Below are positions 38,493 to 46,917 of a stretch of DNA of 64,000 nucleotides, piece after piece. The stretch is from Actinoallomurus sp963736325. Its GTDB lineage: Bacteria; Actinomycetota; Actinomycetes; Streptosporangiales; Streptosporangiaceae. A program made the position numbers and the translations under genes. Each line of letters begins with the position of its first letter. The stretch's first letter is position 1. A model generated the notes under the pieces. The model did no database searches and was not told the DNA's origin. It was given only the letters and a program-made list of their open reading frames with translations. The stretch spans positions 1-64,000 of the forward strand of contig CAVTOG010000002.1 of NCBI GenBank assembly GCA_963736325.1, read 5' to 3'.

Positions 38493-39572
38493 CTACACGT
38501 TGAAGCGGAACTCGACCACATCGCCGTCCCGCATGACGTACTCTTTGCCCTCCATACGCGCCTTGCCCACCGCGCGCGCCGCCGGAACGGAACGCTCCGT
38601 GACAAGGTCCTGATACGACACGATCTCGGCCTTGATGAACCCTTTTTGAAAGTCGGTGTGGATCACACCGGCCGCCTCGGGTGCGGTGGCGCCCTTCCGG
38701 ATCGTCCAGGCTCGTGACTCTTTCGGCCCGGCGGTCAGGAACGTCTGCAGGCCGAGTGTGTCGAATCCCACCCGTACGAGCTGCAGCAGGCCCGGCTCCT
38801 CCTGCCCGGTCGACTGCAGGAGCTCCAGCGCCTCGTCGTCGGGAAGCTCGATCAGCTCCGACTCGATCTTCGCGTCGAGGAAGATCGCCTCGGCGGGCGC
38901 GACCAGGCCCTGCAGCCGCGTGCGCAGCGCCTCGTCCGTCAGCTCGTCCTCATCGACGTTGAAGACGTAGAGGAACGGCTTGGCGGTCAGCAGGTGCAGC
39001 TCACGTAGGGCGTCGAGGTCGAGGCCGGAGGCGAAGAGCGTGGTGCCGTCGTTGAGCACCTTCTGCGCGGCCTGCGCCGCGGCGAGGACGGCGAGCTTCT
39101 CCTTGTCCTTCGTGACCCGCGACTCCTTCTCGAGGCGCGGCACGGCCTTCTCCAGGGTCTGGAGGTCGGCGAGGATGAGCTCCGTGTTGATGGTCTCGAT
39201 GTCGCGCAGCGGCGCGACGTCGCCGTCGACGTGGGTGACGTCGGGATCGTCGAAGACGCGGATGACCTGGCAGATCGCGTCGGTCTCGCGGATGTTGGCG
39301 AGGAACTGGTTGCCCAGCCCCTGCCCCTCCGAGGCGCCCTTGACGATGCCCGCGATGTCGACGAACTGCATCGTCGCCGCCACGGTCTTCGCGGAGTCGT
39401 ACAGCTCCGCGAGGTCGTCGAGGCGTGGGTCGGGCACCCCCACGACGCCGACGTTGGGCTCGATCGTGGCGAAGGGGTAGTTCGCCGCGAGAGCGGTGTT
39501 CTTGGTCAGCGCGTTGAACAGCGTCGACTTGCCGACATTGGGAAGCCCGACGATTCCGATGGACAAGCTCAC
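38493..39572 (-). CDS. ychF: Redox-regulated ATPase YchF (OLA1/Obg family)
   Basis: This 359-residue ribosome-associated P-loop protein prefers ATP to GTP. G1 is GLPNVGKST near residue 9, switch YPFATIEPNVGVV, G3 DIAGIVKGASEGQGLGN, and the NVDE motif replaces NKxD. The C-terminal TGS domain ends in DGDVVEFRFNV. The GTG at 39572 gives MSLSIGIVG, the conserved family start; longer frames run into the palindromic repeat upstream. No clear ribosome site precedes it, and the repeat ends only 14 nt before the start codon. Confidence 0.97.
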   Translation of the reverse strand: MSLSIGIVGLPNVGKSTLFNALTKNTALAANYPFATIEPNVGVVGVPDPRLDDLAELYDSAKTVAATMQFVDIAGIVKGASEGQGLGNQFLANIRETDAICQVIRVFDDPDVTHVDGDVAPLRDIETINTELILADLQTLEKAVPRLEKESRVTKDKEKLAVLAAAQAAQKVLNDGTTLFASGLDLDALRELHLLTAKPFLYVFNVDEDELTDEALRTRLQGLVAPAEAIFLDAKIESELIELPDDEALELLQSTGQEEPGLLQLVRVGFDTLGLQTFLTAGPKESRAWTIRKGATAPEAAGVIHTDFQKGFIKAEIVSYQDLVTERSVPAARAVGKARMEGKEYVMRDGDVVEFRFNV

Positions 39573-39585
39573 AGACGGCGAGTCT

Positions 39586-39747
39586 AGGGCCTGTCTCGAA
39601 GTCCTCGTCCGTAGCGAGCGGTGTCCAGGTGGTGTCTCGCAAGGCGGACGAGGGAGTCGGCCTGGTTTTGGCCGGCGACTGAGGACAACGCGGCGAGGCG
39701 CCACCTGGACACCGCGCAGTAGGACAGCGGACTTCGAGACAGGCCCT
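39586..39747. repeat. 162-bp palindromic MITE-like element between ychF and rmuC
   Basis: The outer arms AGGGCCTGTCTCGAAGTC (39586-39603) and its exact complement (39730-39747) enclose equal 14-nt spacers. Second perfect arms follow: GCGGTGTCCAGGTGG (39618-39632) with CCACCTGGACACCGC (39701-39715). The 68-nt centre is itself partly self-complementary (AGTCGGCC ... GGCCGGCGACT). Such a long palindrome without a gene is typical of a miniature inverted-repeat element. No clear target duplication is visible. It fills most of the gap between two divergent genes, so their promoters lie in it or at its edges. Confidence 0.8.
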
Positions 39748-39847
39748 TGTTGCCTCTGACGCCTGCCCGGTCATCCGCGAGCCCCGGCTCCGCCTGCCCT
39801 CCGCGCGTCGAGCCGACTTTGCGCGGTCGCTTTGTCACGATGCGGGG

Positions 39848-41062
39848 ATGAGCCTTCTTCTCGGCCTGCTGATCGGCCTCGTCCTCGGTGTCATCGTCGG
39901 CGTCACCTGGGCCCGCGGGCGTACGGCGGCGATCACGGCGCGCGCCAGGGCGGCCGAGGAGAAGGTCGCGTACGTGGAGGAGCGGCTGTCGGAGCGCTTC
40001 CAGGCGCTCTCGGCGCAGGCGCTGGACGCCAGCAACCAGCGGTTCCTCGAGCTGGCGGGCACGCGCCTGGCGACGGCGAACGCCGAGGCCGCCGGCGAGC
40101 TGGACCGACGCATCGCCCCCATCAAGGAGACGCTCGGCAAGGTCGAGGAACAACTGCGCGAGGTGGAAACGGGGCGGCGTGAGTCGCACGCGATGCTCGC
40201 CAAGCAGGTGGAGTTCGTCCGCCAGAGCTCTGACCAGCTGCGCTCCGAGACGCACACGCTCGTACGTGCGCTGCAGCGGCCGGAGGCGCGCGGCCGGTGG
40301 GGCGAGCTGCAGCTGCGGCGTGTCGTGGAGATCTCCGGGATGACGCGGCACTGCGACTTCGACGAGCAGGCGACCGCCGAGGGCGGGCTACGCCCCGACA
40401 TGGTCGTACGCCTCGCGGGCGGCAAGAACATCATCGTCGACTCCAAGGTGTCGCTCGCGGCGTACCTGGAGGCGGCCGGGACCGAGGAGCCGGAGGTGTG
40501 GCGGGCGCGGCTGGACGCGCACGCGCGTCACCTGCGTGACCACGTCGACCGGCTCGCGGCCAAGGCGTACTGGCAGTCGTTCAAGCCGGCGCCGGAGTTC
40601 GTGGTGCTGTTCGTGCCGGGCGAGGCGTTCCTCGCGCCCGCGCTGGACCGCGACCCGGGCCTCCTCGAACACGCCATGCGCCGCCGCGTCCACATCGCGA
40701 CGCCCACGACGCTCATCACGATGCTGCGCACGGCCCAGTACGCCTGGCAGCAGGAGGCGCTGTCGGCGAACGCCCGCGCCGTCTTCGACCTGGGCCGTGA
40801 CCTGTACGAGCGGCTCGGCACGATGGGCCGCCACGTCGACCAGCTCGGCAAGTCGCTCACCAACGCGGTCGTGTCCTACAACCGCACGGTCGGCTCGCTG
40901 GAGAGCCGCGTGCTCGTCACGGCGCGCAAGCTGAACGAGTTGGGGGTGACCGACGCCGAGCTCGACCCGCCCGCGCAGGTGGAGGAGCCGGCGCGTTCGC
41001 TGTCCGCGGCGGAGCTGGCCGACGACGCCGATGAGAGCCGCCAGATCCGCCTGCTCCCGTAA
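39848..41062 (+). CDS. rmuC: DNA recombination protein RmuC
   Basis: This 404-residue protein has an N-terminal membrane helix (LLLGLLIGLVLGVIVGVTW) and a coiled coil (about residues 25-125). The RmuC nuclease-like core includes RGRWGELQLRRVVEISGM, the acidic/Lys cluster DMVVRLAGGKNIIVDSKVS (PD-(D/E)XK-like, quoted as VRLAGGKNIIVDSKVS) and FVVLFVPGEAFLAPAL. RmuC limits DNA inversions at short inverted repeats in E. coli. Here the gene lies directly beside a long palindrome, which may be coincidence. It starts at ATG, preceded by a GGGG-rich leader. Confidence 0.94.
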   Translation: MSLLLGLLIGLVLGVIVGVTWARGRTAAITARARAAEEKVAYVEERLSERFQALSAQALDASNQRFLELAGTRLATANAEAAGELDRRIAPIKETLGKVEEQLREVETGRRESHAMLAKQVEFVRQSSDQLRSETHTLVRALQRPEARGRWGELQLRRVVEISGMTRHCDFDEQATAEGGLRPDMVVRLAGGKNIIVDSKVSLAAYLEAAGTEEPEVWRARLDAHARHLRDHVDRLAAKAYWQSFKPAPEFVVLFVPGEAFLAPALDRDPGLLEHAMRRRVHIATPTTLITMLRTAQYAWQQEALSANARAVFDLGRDLYERLGTMGRHVDQLGKSLTNAVVSYNRTVGSLESRVLVTARKLNELGVTDAELDPPAQVEEPARSLSAAELADDADESRQIRLLP

Positions 41063-41135
41063 CGCCGTGTCGCAAGACGTGGCGGCCCGTGTCGGGTTAC
41101 CGTACGGTCAAGCACGCTCAACTCTGGGACGGCTG

Positions 41136-41729
41136 GTGGCAACGGACACGCGCGGGGGCCCGCAGACGGCTTCTTCTCCTCCCGCAGGAGAGACGACCCG
41201 GCATCAGGCGACCGGTTCGGGCGTCACGCTGACGGGCCGGGGCGGCATCGTCGTCGTCTTCGCCTTCACTCTGCTGGGCGCCCTGGCAGGCGGCCTGTTC
41301 GGCCTGCACGGCGCCCAGGGGTTCCTCTTCGTCGTGGGCTGCCTGCTCGCGGTGGTGACCATCCGCCGTACGGACCTGCTCACGCTGGTCGTCAGCCCGC
41401 CTTTGATCTTCTTCCTCGTGTCGGTGCTTTCGGCGGTCGCCGGGTCGTTCGGCGAGAAGTCGTTCCTGGTGAGCGTCCTGCTCACGGTGGTGACGACACT
41501 GACCGCGAGCATGCCGTGGCTGTTCGTCGGGGCGGTGCTCGTGGTCGTCGTGGCCGTGCCGCGCGGCCTGCCCACGGCGCTGCGCGAGCTGAGCGCCCGC
41601 GTCGCCGTCGACCACCCGTTCCGAGGCCGTACGTCGCTGCTCGGGCGTAAGAGCGCGGACGACGACCCGGTCCGGTGGGACGAGACGCCGAAGTCCGGCG
41701 GCAAGCACGCCGCGGACGACGGCGACTGA
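41136..41729 (+). CDS. DUF6542 domain-containing membrane protein
   Basis: This 197-residue protein starts at the GTG at 41136 (MATDTRGGPQ). A disordered N-terminus is followed by TGRGGIVVVFAFTLLGALAG and about four helices (LFVVGCLLAVVTI, VVSPPLIFFLVSVLSAVAG, FLVSVLLTVVTTLTA, WLFVGAVLVVVVAV). The tail is basic and then acidic. The family is conserved next to ychF and ispH in actinobacteria (compare Rv1111c), but its function is unknown. It ends 5 nt before the convergent ispH stop. Confidence 0.85.
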   Translation: MATDTRGGPQTASSPPAGETTRHQATGSGVTLTGRGGIVVVFAFTLLGALAGGLFGLHGAQGFLFVVGCLLAVVTIRRTDLLTLVVSPPLIFFLVSVLSAVAGSFGEKSFLVSVLLTVVTTLTASMPWLFVGAVLVVVVAVPRGLPTALRELSARVAVDHPFRGRTSLLGRKSADDDPVRWDETPKSGGKHAADDGD

Positions 41730-41734
41730 TCCTT

Positions 41735-42688
41735 CTAGGGCTGTACGGCGCGCAGGTCGCGGCGGAGTTCGTGCGGCAGGGCGAAGATCATGCGCTCGCG
41801 CACCGACTCGACCTCCTCGACCGTGTCGAAGCCGTGTTCGGCGAGGCGGGCGATGACGCCGTCCACCAGCACCTCCGGGACGGAGGCGCCGCTGGTCACG
41901 CCGACCGTGGTGACGCCCTCGAACCAGGCGGGGTCCATGTGCTCGGCGTAGTCGACGAGGTAGGACGCGTCGGCGCCGTGGTTCTTGGCGACCTCGACGA
42001 GGCGCTTGGAGTTGGAGGAGTTCTCCGAGCCGACGACGATGACGAGCTGGGACTCGGCCGCGATCTCCTTGACGGCGACCTGGCGGTTCTGTGTGGCGTA
42101 GCAGATGTCGTCGGACGGCGGGTCGATCAGATTGGGGAAGCGGGCGCGGAGCGCGTCGACCGTGGCGGTGGTCTCGTCGACCGACAGCGTGGTCTGCGAC
42201 AGCCAGACGACCTTCTCCGGGTCACGGACCGTGACGTTGGCCACATCGGCCGGGCCGTCGACGAGTTGGACGTGCTCGGGCGCCTCGCCACTCGTGCCGA
42301 TGACCTCTTCGTGGCCTTCGTGTCCGATGAGGAGGATGTCGTAGTCGTCGGTCGCGAACCGCTTCGCCTCCTTGTGCACCTTCGTGACCAGCGGACATGT
42401 GGCGTCGATCGTACGGAGGCTGAGGCCGGCCGCCTCGTCGTGCACCACCGGGGCGACCCCGTGGGCGGAGAACACGACGATGGCGCCCTCGGGCACCTCG
42501 TCGGTCTCCTCGACGAAGACCGCCCCCTTTTCTTCGAGGGTCTTGACCACGTGGACATTGTGGACGATCTGCTTGCGCACGTAGATTGGCGCGCCATAAC
42601 GCTCCAGTGCCAGCTCGACCGCTTGCACGGCACGATCAACGCCCGCGCAGTAGCCACGCGGCTTGGCCAGGAGAACGCGACGAGTCAT
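41735..42688 (-). CDS. ispH: 4-hydroxy-3-methylbut-2-enyl diphosphate reductase
   Basis: IspH performs the last step of the MEP pathway, reducing HMBPP to IPP and DMAPP with a [4Fe-4S] cluster. The three cluster Cys are in RGYCAGVDRAV, DATCPLVTKVH and DDICYATQNRQ. Substrate residues include HNVHVV, SAHGVAP, GHEGHEEV, SQTTLSV and GSENSSNSKRL. Length is 317 residues from the ATG at 42688 (MTRRVLLAKPRGYCAG). An ATG three codons upstream (42697) is equally possible, and neither has a strong ribosome site. It is divergent from the H1-like gene, with a 16-bp palindrome in the gap. Confidence 0.97.
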   Translation of the reverse strand: MTRRVLLAKPRGYCAGVDRAVQAVELALERYGAPIYVRKQIVHNVHVVKTLEEKGAVFVEETDEVPEGAIVVFSAHGVAPVVHDEAAGLSLRTIDATCPLVTKVHKEAKRFATDDYDILLIGHEGHEEVIGTSGEAPEHVQLVDGPADVANVTVRDPEKVVWLSQTTLSVDETTATVDALRARFPNLIDPPSDDICYATQNRQVAVKEIAAESQLVIVVGSENSSNSKRLVEVAKNHGADASYLVDYAEHMDPAWFEGVTTVGVTSGASVPEVLVDGVIARLAEHGFDTVEEVESVRERMIFALPHELRRDLRAVQP

Positions 42689-42721
42689 ACGCCCCATGTT
42701 AGGTGTGATCCGACGGCGTTC

Positions 42722-42737
42722 GTTTCGCCGGCGAAAC
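42722..42737. promoter_or_regulatory. Perfect 16-bp palindrome in the ispH / H1-like divergent gap
   Basis: GTTTCGCCGGCGAAAC is perfectly self-complementary. It lies 25-49 nt upstream of the two candidate ispH starts and about 110 nt upstream of the divergent gene at 42849. Position and symmetry suggest an operator for a dimeric regulator. Confidence 0.5.
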
Positions 42738-42848
42738 CCTGCGACGGCGTGTGAACACCGAGGCACGCTGGGGCAGAGTGTTGAATGACAAGAACCGCAC
42801 GGTACCGACCAGTCCTTACACCTGGGCTGGAGGGAGCTGGAACGAACG

Positions 42849-43592
42849 ATGACACGATCGCCACGCCGCTTGAAAGAGCAAGTGAAGGACACCGTCAGCG
42901 AGCTCCCGATCTACGCGGCCCGGCTGGCGGTGATGGGCGTCGGGCGGGCGCTCATGCTCACCGACCGGGTCCGCAAGGACTACAAGGAGGCTCGCGAGAC
43001 CGGGCTGGCGCCCGTCCTGGGCCGCCTGCGCGGCGACGCGGAGAACCTCACCGAGAACGTCGTGGGCAAGGTCGCCGGCCGCGTGTCGGGCAACGGCCAG
43101 GCCCCGGAGACGACGCGCACGGACACCGACTCGGAGATCTCCGTCGGCAAGCCGCCGACGAAGCCCGCCGCCGCTCCGGAGGCCAAGGCGGCGCCCGCCG
43201 CCCCCAAGGCACCGGCGCCCAAGCCCGCAGCGGCCAAGCCTGCCGCCAAGCCCGCTGAGACGAAGCCCACAGCCGCCAAGCCCTCGGCGGCGAAGGCCAC
43301 GGCGACCTCGGCTTCCAAGCCCGCGGTCAAGCCCGCCGCCAAGCCCGCCGGGTCGAAGCCGGCCGCGAAGGCCACCGGCGCGACGCAGCGCGACGCCAAG
43401 GCGGTCACCGCCAAGGACCTGCCGGTGACCGGGTACGACGAGGCGACGCTCGCGTCCGTACGCGCGCGGCTGCGTGGCCTGGACGCCAAGCAGGTCGGCG
43501 AGCTGCGGGACTACGAGCGCGCGCATTCGGCGCGCGCCGACTTCCTGCGGATGTACGAGAACCGCATCGCCAAGCTCAAGAGCGGATCCTGA
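42849..43592 (+). CDS. Histone H1-like Ala/Lys/Pro-rich protein
   Basis: This 247-residue protein has an N-terminal helical domain (about residues 1-75; LKEQVKDTVSELPIYAARLA, GRALMLTDRVRKDYKEARE). A 95-residue lysine/alanine/proline tract with repeated KPAAKPA- and AKAT-type units follows, like eukaryotic H1 tails. The C-terminal domain (about 185-247; DLPVTGYDEATLASVRARL, DAKQVGELRDYERAH, RADFLRMYENRIAKL) is helical. It sits where mycobacteria encode a lipid-droplet-associated protein next to ispH. DNA or membrane binding through the basic tract is inferred. A 16-bp hairpin follows 3 nt after the stop. Confidence 0.82.
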   Translation: MTRSPRRLKEQVKDTVSELPIYAARLAVMGVGRALMLTDRVRKDYKEARETGLAPVLGRLRGDAENLTENVVGKVAGRVSGNGQAPETTRTDTDSEISVGKPPTKPAAAPEAKAAPAAPKAPAPKPAAAKPAAKPAETKPTAAKPSAAKATATSASKPAVKPAAKPAGSKPAAKATGATQRDAKAVTAKDLPVTGYDEATLASVRARLRGLDAKQVGELRDYERAHSARADFLRMYENRIAKLKSGS

Positions 43593-43595
43593 GCC

Positions 43596-43666
43596 CGCAC
43601 GCCGTGACCGGAGACGACCGGTCACGGCGTGCGGATACGGCGTGCGGACACGCCTGAGGCGTGTCC
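43596..43666. terminator. Double hairpin between convergent genes
   Basis: CGCACGCCGTGACCGG (43596-43611) pairs perfectly with CCGGTCACGGCGTGCG (43618-43633) around AGACGA. A second hairpin, GGACACGCC-TGA-GGCGTGTCC, follows at 43646-43666. Neither has a T-run, but their place between the H1-like gene and the convergent asnB suggests bidirectional termination. The remaining 105 nt to asnB show no supportable gene. Confidence 0.75.
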
Positions 43667-43771
43667 CGGTGGACCCATCTCGTACTCCCGGTCGAAGCCG
43701 TCCGTGGCCAGGAGCAGCCCGCCGCGCGGGGCGGGCGGCCCGCCCGTCACCGGCCGACTCCCTCACGCGCC

Positions 43772-45574
43772 CTAGACGTGCGCGGGCCGGTAGGTCCGTA
43801 GCCAGTCGTTGAGGCTCACCGCGCGCTCCAGGGCGATGCGGTCCTGTTGCAGGCTCGTGTGGCCCATGGGCCGGTCGAGCGCCTCACGTACGGCCTTCAT
43901 GTCGAGGTACGGCCGCACCGGCGCCGACGAGTCCGACGCGATCTCGGCGAGCCGCTCACGTACGGTCCGCTCGTAGCTCGGGTTCTGCGTGGAGGGGTAC
44001 GGGCTCTTGCGGCGGAAGAGGATCGACCCGGGAAGCATGTCGGCGACCGCGCCGCGCAGCAGGCTCTTCTCCCGCCCGTCGTAGGTCTTGTACGACCAGG
44101 GCGTGTTGAAGACGTACTCCACGAGCCGGTGGTCGCAGAACGGCACCCGGACCTCCAGGCCGACGGCCATGCTCAGCCGGTCCTTGCGGTCGAGCAGCAC
44201 ACGCACCATGCGGGTGAGGTGCAGGTAGCAGATCTCCCGCATGCGGCGTTCCAGCGGGTCGGCGACCGGCAGGTGCGGCACCTCGGTGAGCGCCTCGCGG
44301 TACCTCCGGTCCAGGTACGCCTGGGAGTCCTGATCGAGGCCTTTGTCGAACAGCTCGCGGCGACTGCCGAACCCGGCGCGGGCCCACGGGAAGGCGGCCT
44401 CCTGCACCGCGGCGGGGTCGTGGAACCACCGGTAGCCGCCGAACACCTCGTCGGCCGACTCCCCCGACAGCGCGACGGTCGAGTGCTTCCTGATCTCGGC
44501 GAACAGCAGGTACAGCGAGGTGTCCATGTCACCCATGCTGGGAAAGTCGCGGGCGCGCAGCACGCTCTCCATGACCCGCGGCGATGCGAGCTGGTCGCTG
44601 CGCAGGACGACGTCGGTGTGGTTCGAGCCGACGTGCTTGGCGACGTCCTGGACGTACGGGCCGTCGGCGGTGTCGCGCAGGCCGTCGGGGACGAACCCGC
44701 CGGTCTCGTCGGTGAAGTCGACGGCGAAGGACCGTACGGAGTCGGCGCCGAGGGCACGGCCGGCCAGGGCGGTGAGCGCGCTGGAGTCGAGCCCTCCGGA
44801 CAGCAGCGTGCACAGGGGGACGTCGGAGATGAGCTGGCGTTCGACGATGTCGTCGAGAAGCCCGCGTACGCGGCGCACCGTGGCGGGCACGTCGTCGGTG
44901 TGCGGCCGTGCGGTCAGCGCCCAGTAACGGCGGTCCGAGACGCCGTCGCGTGAGACGCGTACGACGTGGCCGGGCTCGACCTCGTACATGCCGCTGAAGA
45001 TCGCGTGGCCGGGCGTCTTGGCGTTGGTGATCAGCTCGAACATGCCCTCGTCGTCGACGCGGGCGTCGAACAGCGGGTTCGCCAGGATCGCCTTGGGTTC
45101 GGAGCCGAACAGCACCCCGTGCGGGGTCGGCGCGTAGTAGAGCGGCTTGATGCCCATGCGGTCGCGGACCAGGAGGAGTTCCTCCGTACGGCGGTCCCAG
45201 ATCGCGAACGCGAACATGCCGTTGAGCCACTCGGCGACGTCGGCTCCCCAGCGGAGGTAGGCGTGGAGGACGACTTCGGTGTCGCTGCGCGTGCGAAACA
45301 GGTGGCCGCACGACTCGAGGCGCCGGCGGAGCTCGCGGAAGTTGTAGGTCTCGCCGCTGTAGACCATGGTCGCGGGACCTTCGGTCATGGGCTGGACGCC
45401 GCCGTCGATGTCGATCACGGCCAGCCGCCGGTGCCCGAGGACGACGTGGGTGTCGGACCAGAGCCCCTCGTCATCCGGTCCGCGCAGCGCCATGGTCCGC
45501 GTCATGGCCAGCGCGGTCGCGCTCTCCTCCGTCAGGTCGCGCTCGTAGTCCACCCAGCCGGTGATGCCGCACAC
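43772..45574 (-). CDS. asnB: Asparagine synthase (glutamine-hydrolysing)
   Basis: This 600-residue enzyme makes asparagine from aspartate, ATP and glutamine. The start is GTG with GGAGG 8 nt upstream. After removal of the initiator the nucleophile Cys is exposed (CGITGWVDYERD). Glutaminase-domain features include RGPDDEG and FNFRELR-like YNFRELRRRL. The synthetase PP-loop is LLSGGLDSSAL near residue 260, with SGESADEVFGGYRWF further on. Length and C-terminus fit AsnB-type enzymes rather than lactam synthetases, although an amidotransferase for a secondary metabolite cannot be excluded. It is followed by marR on the opposite side of a 21-nt gap (same strand, marR upstream). Confidence 0.93.
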   Translation of the reverse strand: MCGITGWVDYERDLTEESATALAMTRTMALRGPDDEGLWSDTHVVLGHRRLAVIDIDGGVQPMTEGPATMVYSGETYNFRELRRRLESCGHLFRTRSDTEVVLHAYLRWGADVAEWLNGMFAFAIWDRRTEELLLVRDRMGIKPLYYAPTPHGVLFGSEPKAILANPLFDARVDDEGMFELITNAKTPGHAIFSGMYEVEPGHVVRVSRDGVSDRRYWALTARPHTDDVPATVRRVRGLLDDIVERQLISDVPLCTLLSGGLDSSALTALAGRALGADSVRSFAVDFTDETGGFVPDGLRDTADGPYVQDVAKHVGSNHTDVVLRSDQLASPRVMESVLRARDFPSMGDMDTSLYLLFAEIRKHSTVALSGESADEVFGGYRWFHDPAAVQEAAFPWARAGFGSRRELFDKGLDQDSQAYLDRRYREALTEVPHLPVADPLERRMREICYLHLTRMVRVLLDRKDRLSMAVGLEVRVPFCDHRLVEYVFNTPWSYKTYDGREKSLLRGAVADMLPGSILFRRKSPYPSTQNPSYERTVRERLAEIASDSSAPVRPYLDMKAVREALDRPMGHTSLQQDRIALERAVSLNDWLRTYRPAHV

Positions 45575-45595
45575 AGGATCATCCTCCGGTCCATG

Positions 45596-46018
45596 TCAGG
45601 AGTCGGCGAAGAGCTTCTCCAGCGCGGGCAGGGCGGCCTCGATGGCCTCACGCTCCGCATCGCTCAGGGCGTCCATCCGCCCAATGAGGAACTCGATCCG
45701 CTGCTCACGCCCGATGGCGAGCACCCTCCGGCCGACGGGTGTGAGCTCGGCGGTGACCACACGGGCGTCGTCGGCGTCGAACCCCCGGCGCACGAACCCG
45801 TCGCGCGTGAGCCGGCCGATCTGCCGGGTCATCGTCGGCAGGCGTACGCCGTGCTCGGCGGCGAGCTCGGTCATGCGTCGCGAGCCGCTCTCCAACGACC
45901 CCAGGACGGTGATCTGCTGGGTCGTGACGCACTGCCCGGCACCCGCGCGGCGGAGCATCAGCACCACGTCGCGAATCTGCCGGTTGAAACGCTCGGCGAC
46001 CATGCGTGAATCGGACAT
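45596..46018 (-). CDS. MarR family transcriptional regulator
   Basis: This 140-residue dimeric winged-helix regulator has the recognition region LAAEHGVRLPTMTRQIGRL, the wing DGFVRRGFDADDARVV, and dimerisation helices at both ends. The ATG at 46018 has GGGG 5 nt upstream. A TTAGC-TGG-GCTAA inverted repeat, a typical MarR-box shape, lies 34-46 nt upstream. It is on the same strand as asnB, 21 nt before it. The next genes upstream are remnants of an ArsR-type regulator and an MFS exporter, so its original target may have been lost. Confidence 0.92.
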   Translation of the reverse strand: MSDSRMVAERFNRQIRDVVLMLRRAGAGQCVTTQQITVLGSLESGSRRMTELAAEHGVRLPTMTRQIGRLTRDGFVRRGFDADDARVVTAELTPVGRRVLAIGREQRIEFLIGRMDALSDAEREAIEAALPALEKLFADS

Positions 46019-46051
46019 ATCATCCCCGATTTCACGGTAACAGGACCGCGC

Positions 46052-46064
46052 TTAGCTGGGCTAA
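46052..46064. promoter_or_regulatory. Probable MarR operator
   Basis: TTAGC, 3 nt, GCTAA: a perfect 5-bp inverted repeat in the short gap between marR and the ArsR-like remnant. The site is where autorepression of marR would act. Confidence 0.5.
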
Positions 46065-46500
46065 CTACGGAGTGTGAGCTTCCCCACACGCGAAGCCGGG
46101 CAGCAGGGCCGGCACCTCGGCCCGTCCAGCGGCCGTCACGGCCAGCACGCGGTCCGCGCCGGCCGCGGGCTGCGAGGGCGTCCAGGACGGCCTTGCCCAG
46201 CGCGCCGCCCAGGTGCGGCAGCCGGTGCGCTTTGTCCAGGCAGGCCGTGGCCGTCTTGCGGCGCGCGGGGCGGACGGCTTCCAGGTCGACACCGAGGTCG
46301 GCGAAGGCCGAGCGAGCGGTCCCCAGGACCAGCTCGTCGGCGCCGTCCAGCGGCCGCAGCGCGTCACGCTCGACGAGGGTGGCGTAGACCGCGACGCCGA
46401 GCAGGCCGGCGGCGTGGTCGTAGCAGGCGTGCGCGATGTCGTCGGCGACACGCGGGCGGCCGGTGGGCGGCCGTACGGTCGGCGGCGCTCGGCTGCCAGC
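46065..46500 (-). pseudogene. ArsR-type winged-helix regulator remnant, C-terminal part
   Basis: Reading the minus strand, DDIAHACYDHAAGLLGVAVYATL, quoted as DDIAHACYDH and LLGVAVYATL, then CLDKAHRLPHLGGALGKAVLDALA match the C-terminal half of a common actinobacterial ArsR/winged-helix family. The frame then shifts near 46165 to ADRVLAVTAAGRAEVPALLPGF and ends at 46065. Another shift near 46450 separates the core from the preceding PYGRPPAARV. The DNA-binding N-terminal half is missing. This is a decayed gene. Confidence 0.55.
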
Positions 46501-46544
46501 GGGTCGTCCAGCACGTCGGCTACGCCTCAGGGGCCGGTCCGGGG

Positions 46545-46907
46545 ACGCTCGTCCTGTCGGCGGACCGGCCCACGGTCCACCCGGCCGCCGTCGTCGGCAA
46601 CGCCGTGACCTTCGCGGTCCTGGCCACCCTCACCGCCGCGCGCCCGCATCGGAACCGCATGCGTGGCCACGGCGCCCGTGCGGCCGGCTCACGGTGTCCG
46701 ACCACCCGTACCTGAGCGTCATGGCGGCCTTTTCGGTGCTCTCGCTGTGCTGGGCCATGCTGTCCACCGGGCTGCCGATCTGGATCTCCCAACGCTGGTC
46801 CTCGGGACGTTCGGCGCGGGCGGCCGGCTGATCATGGCGGGCGGTTCGCTGCGGTCGCCGCGCCGGTCCTGGCCCTCGCGCGCCGGGCGCTCCGGCATGA
46901 CGGATAG
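46545..46907 (+). pseudogene. MFS exporter remnant
   Basis: Three frames in succession give pieces of a major facilitator exporter: GTLVLSADRPTVHPAAVVGN with VTFAVLATLTAA (about 46545-46645), then DHPYLSVMAAFSVLSLCWAM and LSTGLPIWISQ (about 46695-46790). The last piece is an exporter-like C-terminus FAAVAAPVLALARRALRHDG ending at 46907. The N-terminal half and the segment between helices 8 and 12 are gone. With the ArsR remnant on the other strand, this looks like a divergent regulator/exporter pair destroyed by deletion. Confidence 0.55.
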
Positions 46908-46917
46908 TGTTCGCGGC

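Noticed and set aside
43667..43771. A possible protein fragment on the minus strand (GGLLLATDGFDREYEM) in the gap before asnB
   Set aside because: Too short, without start or ribosome site, and no family match that I can defend.
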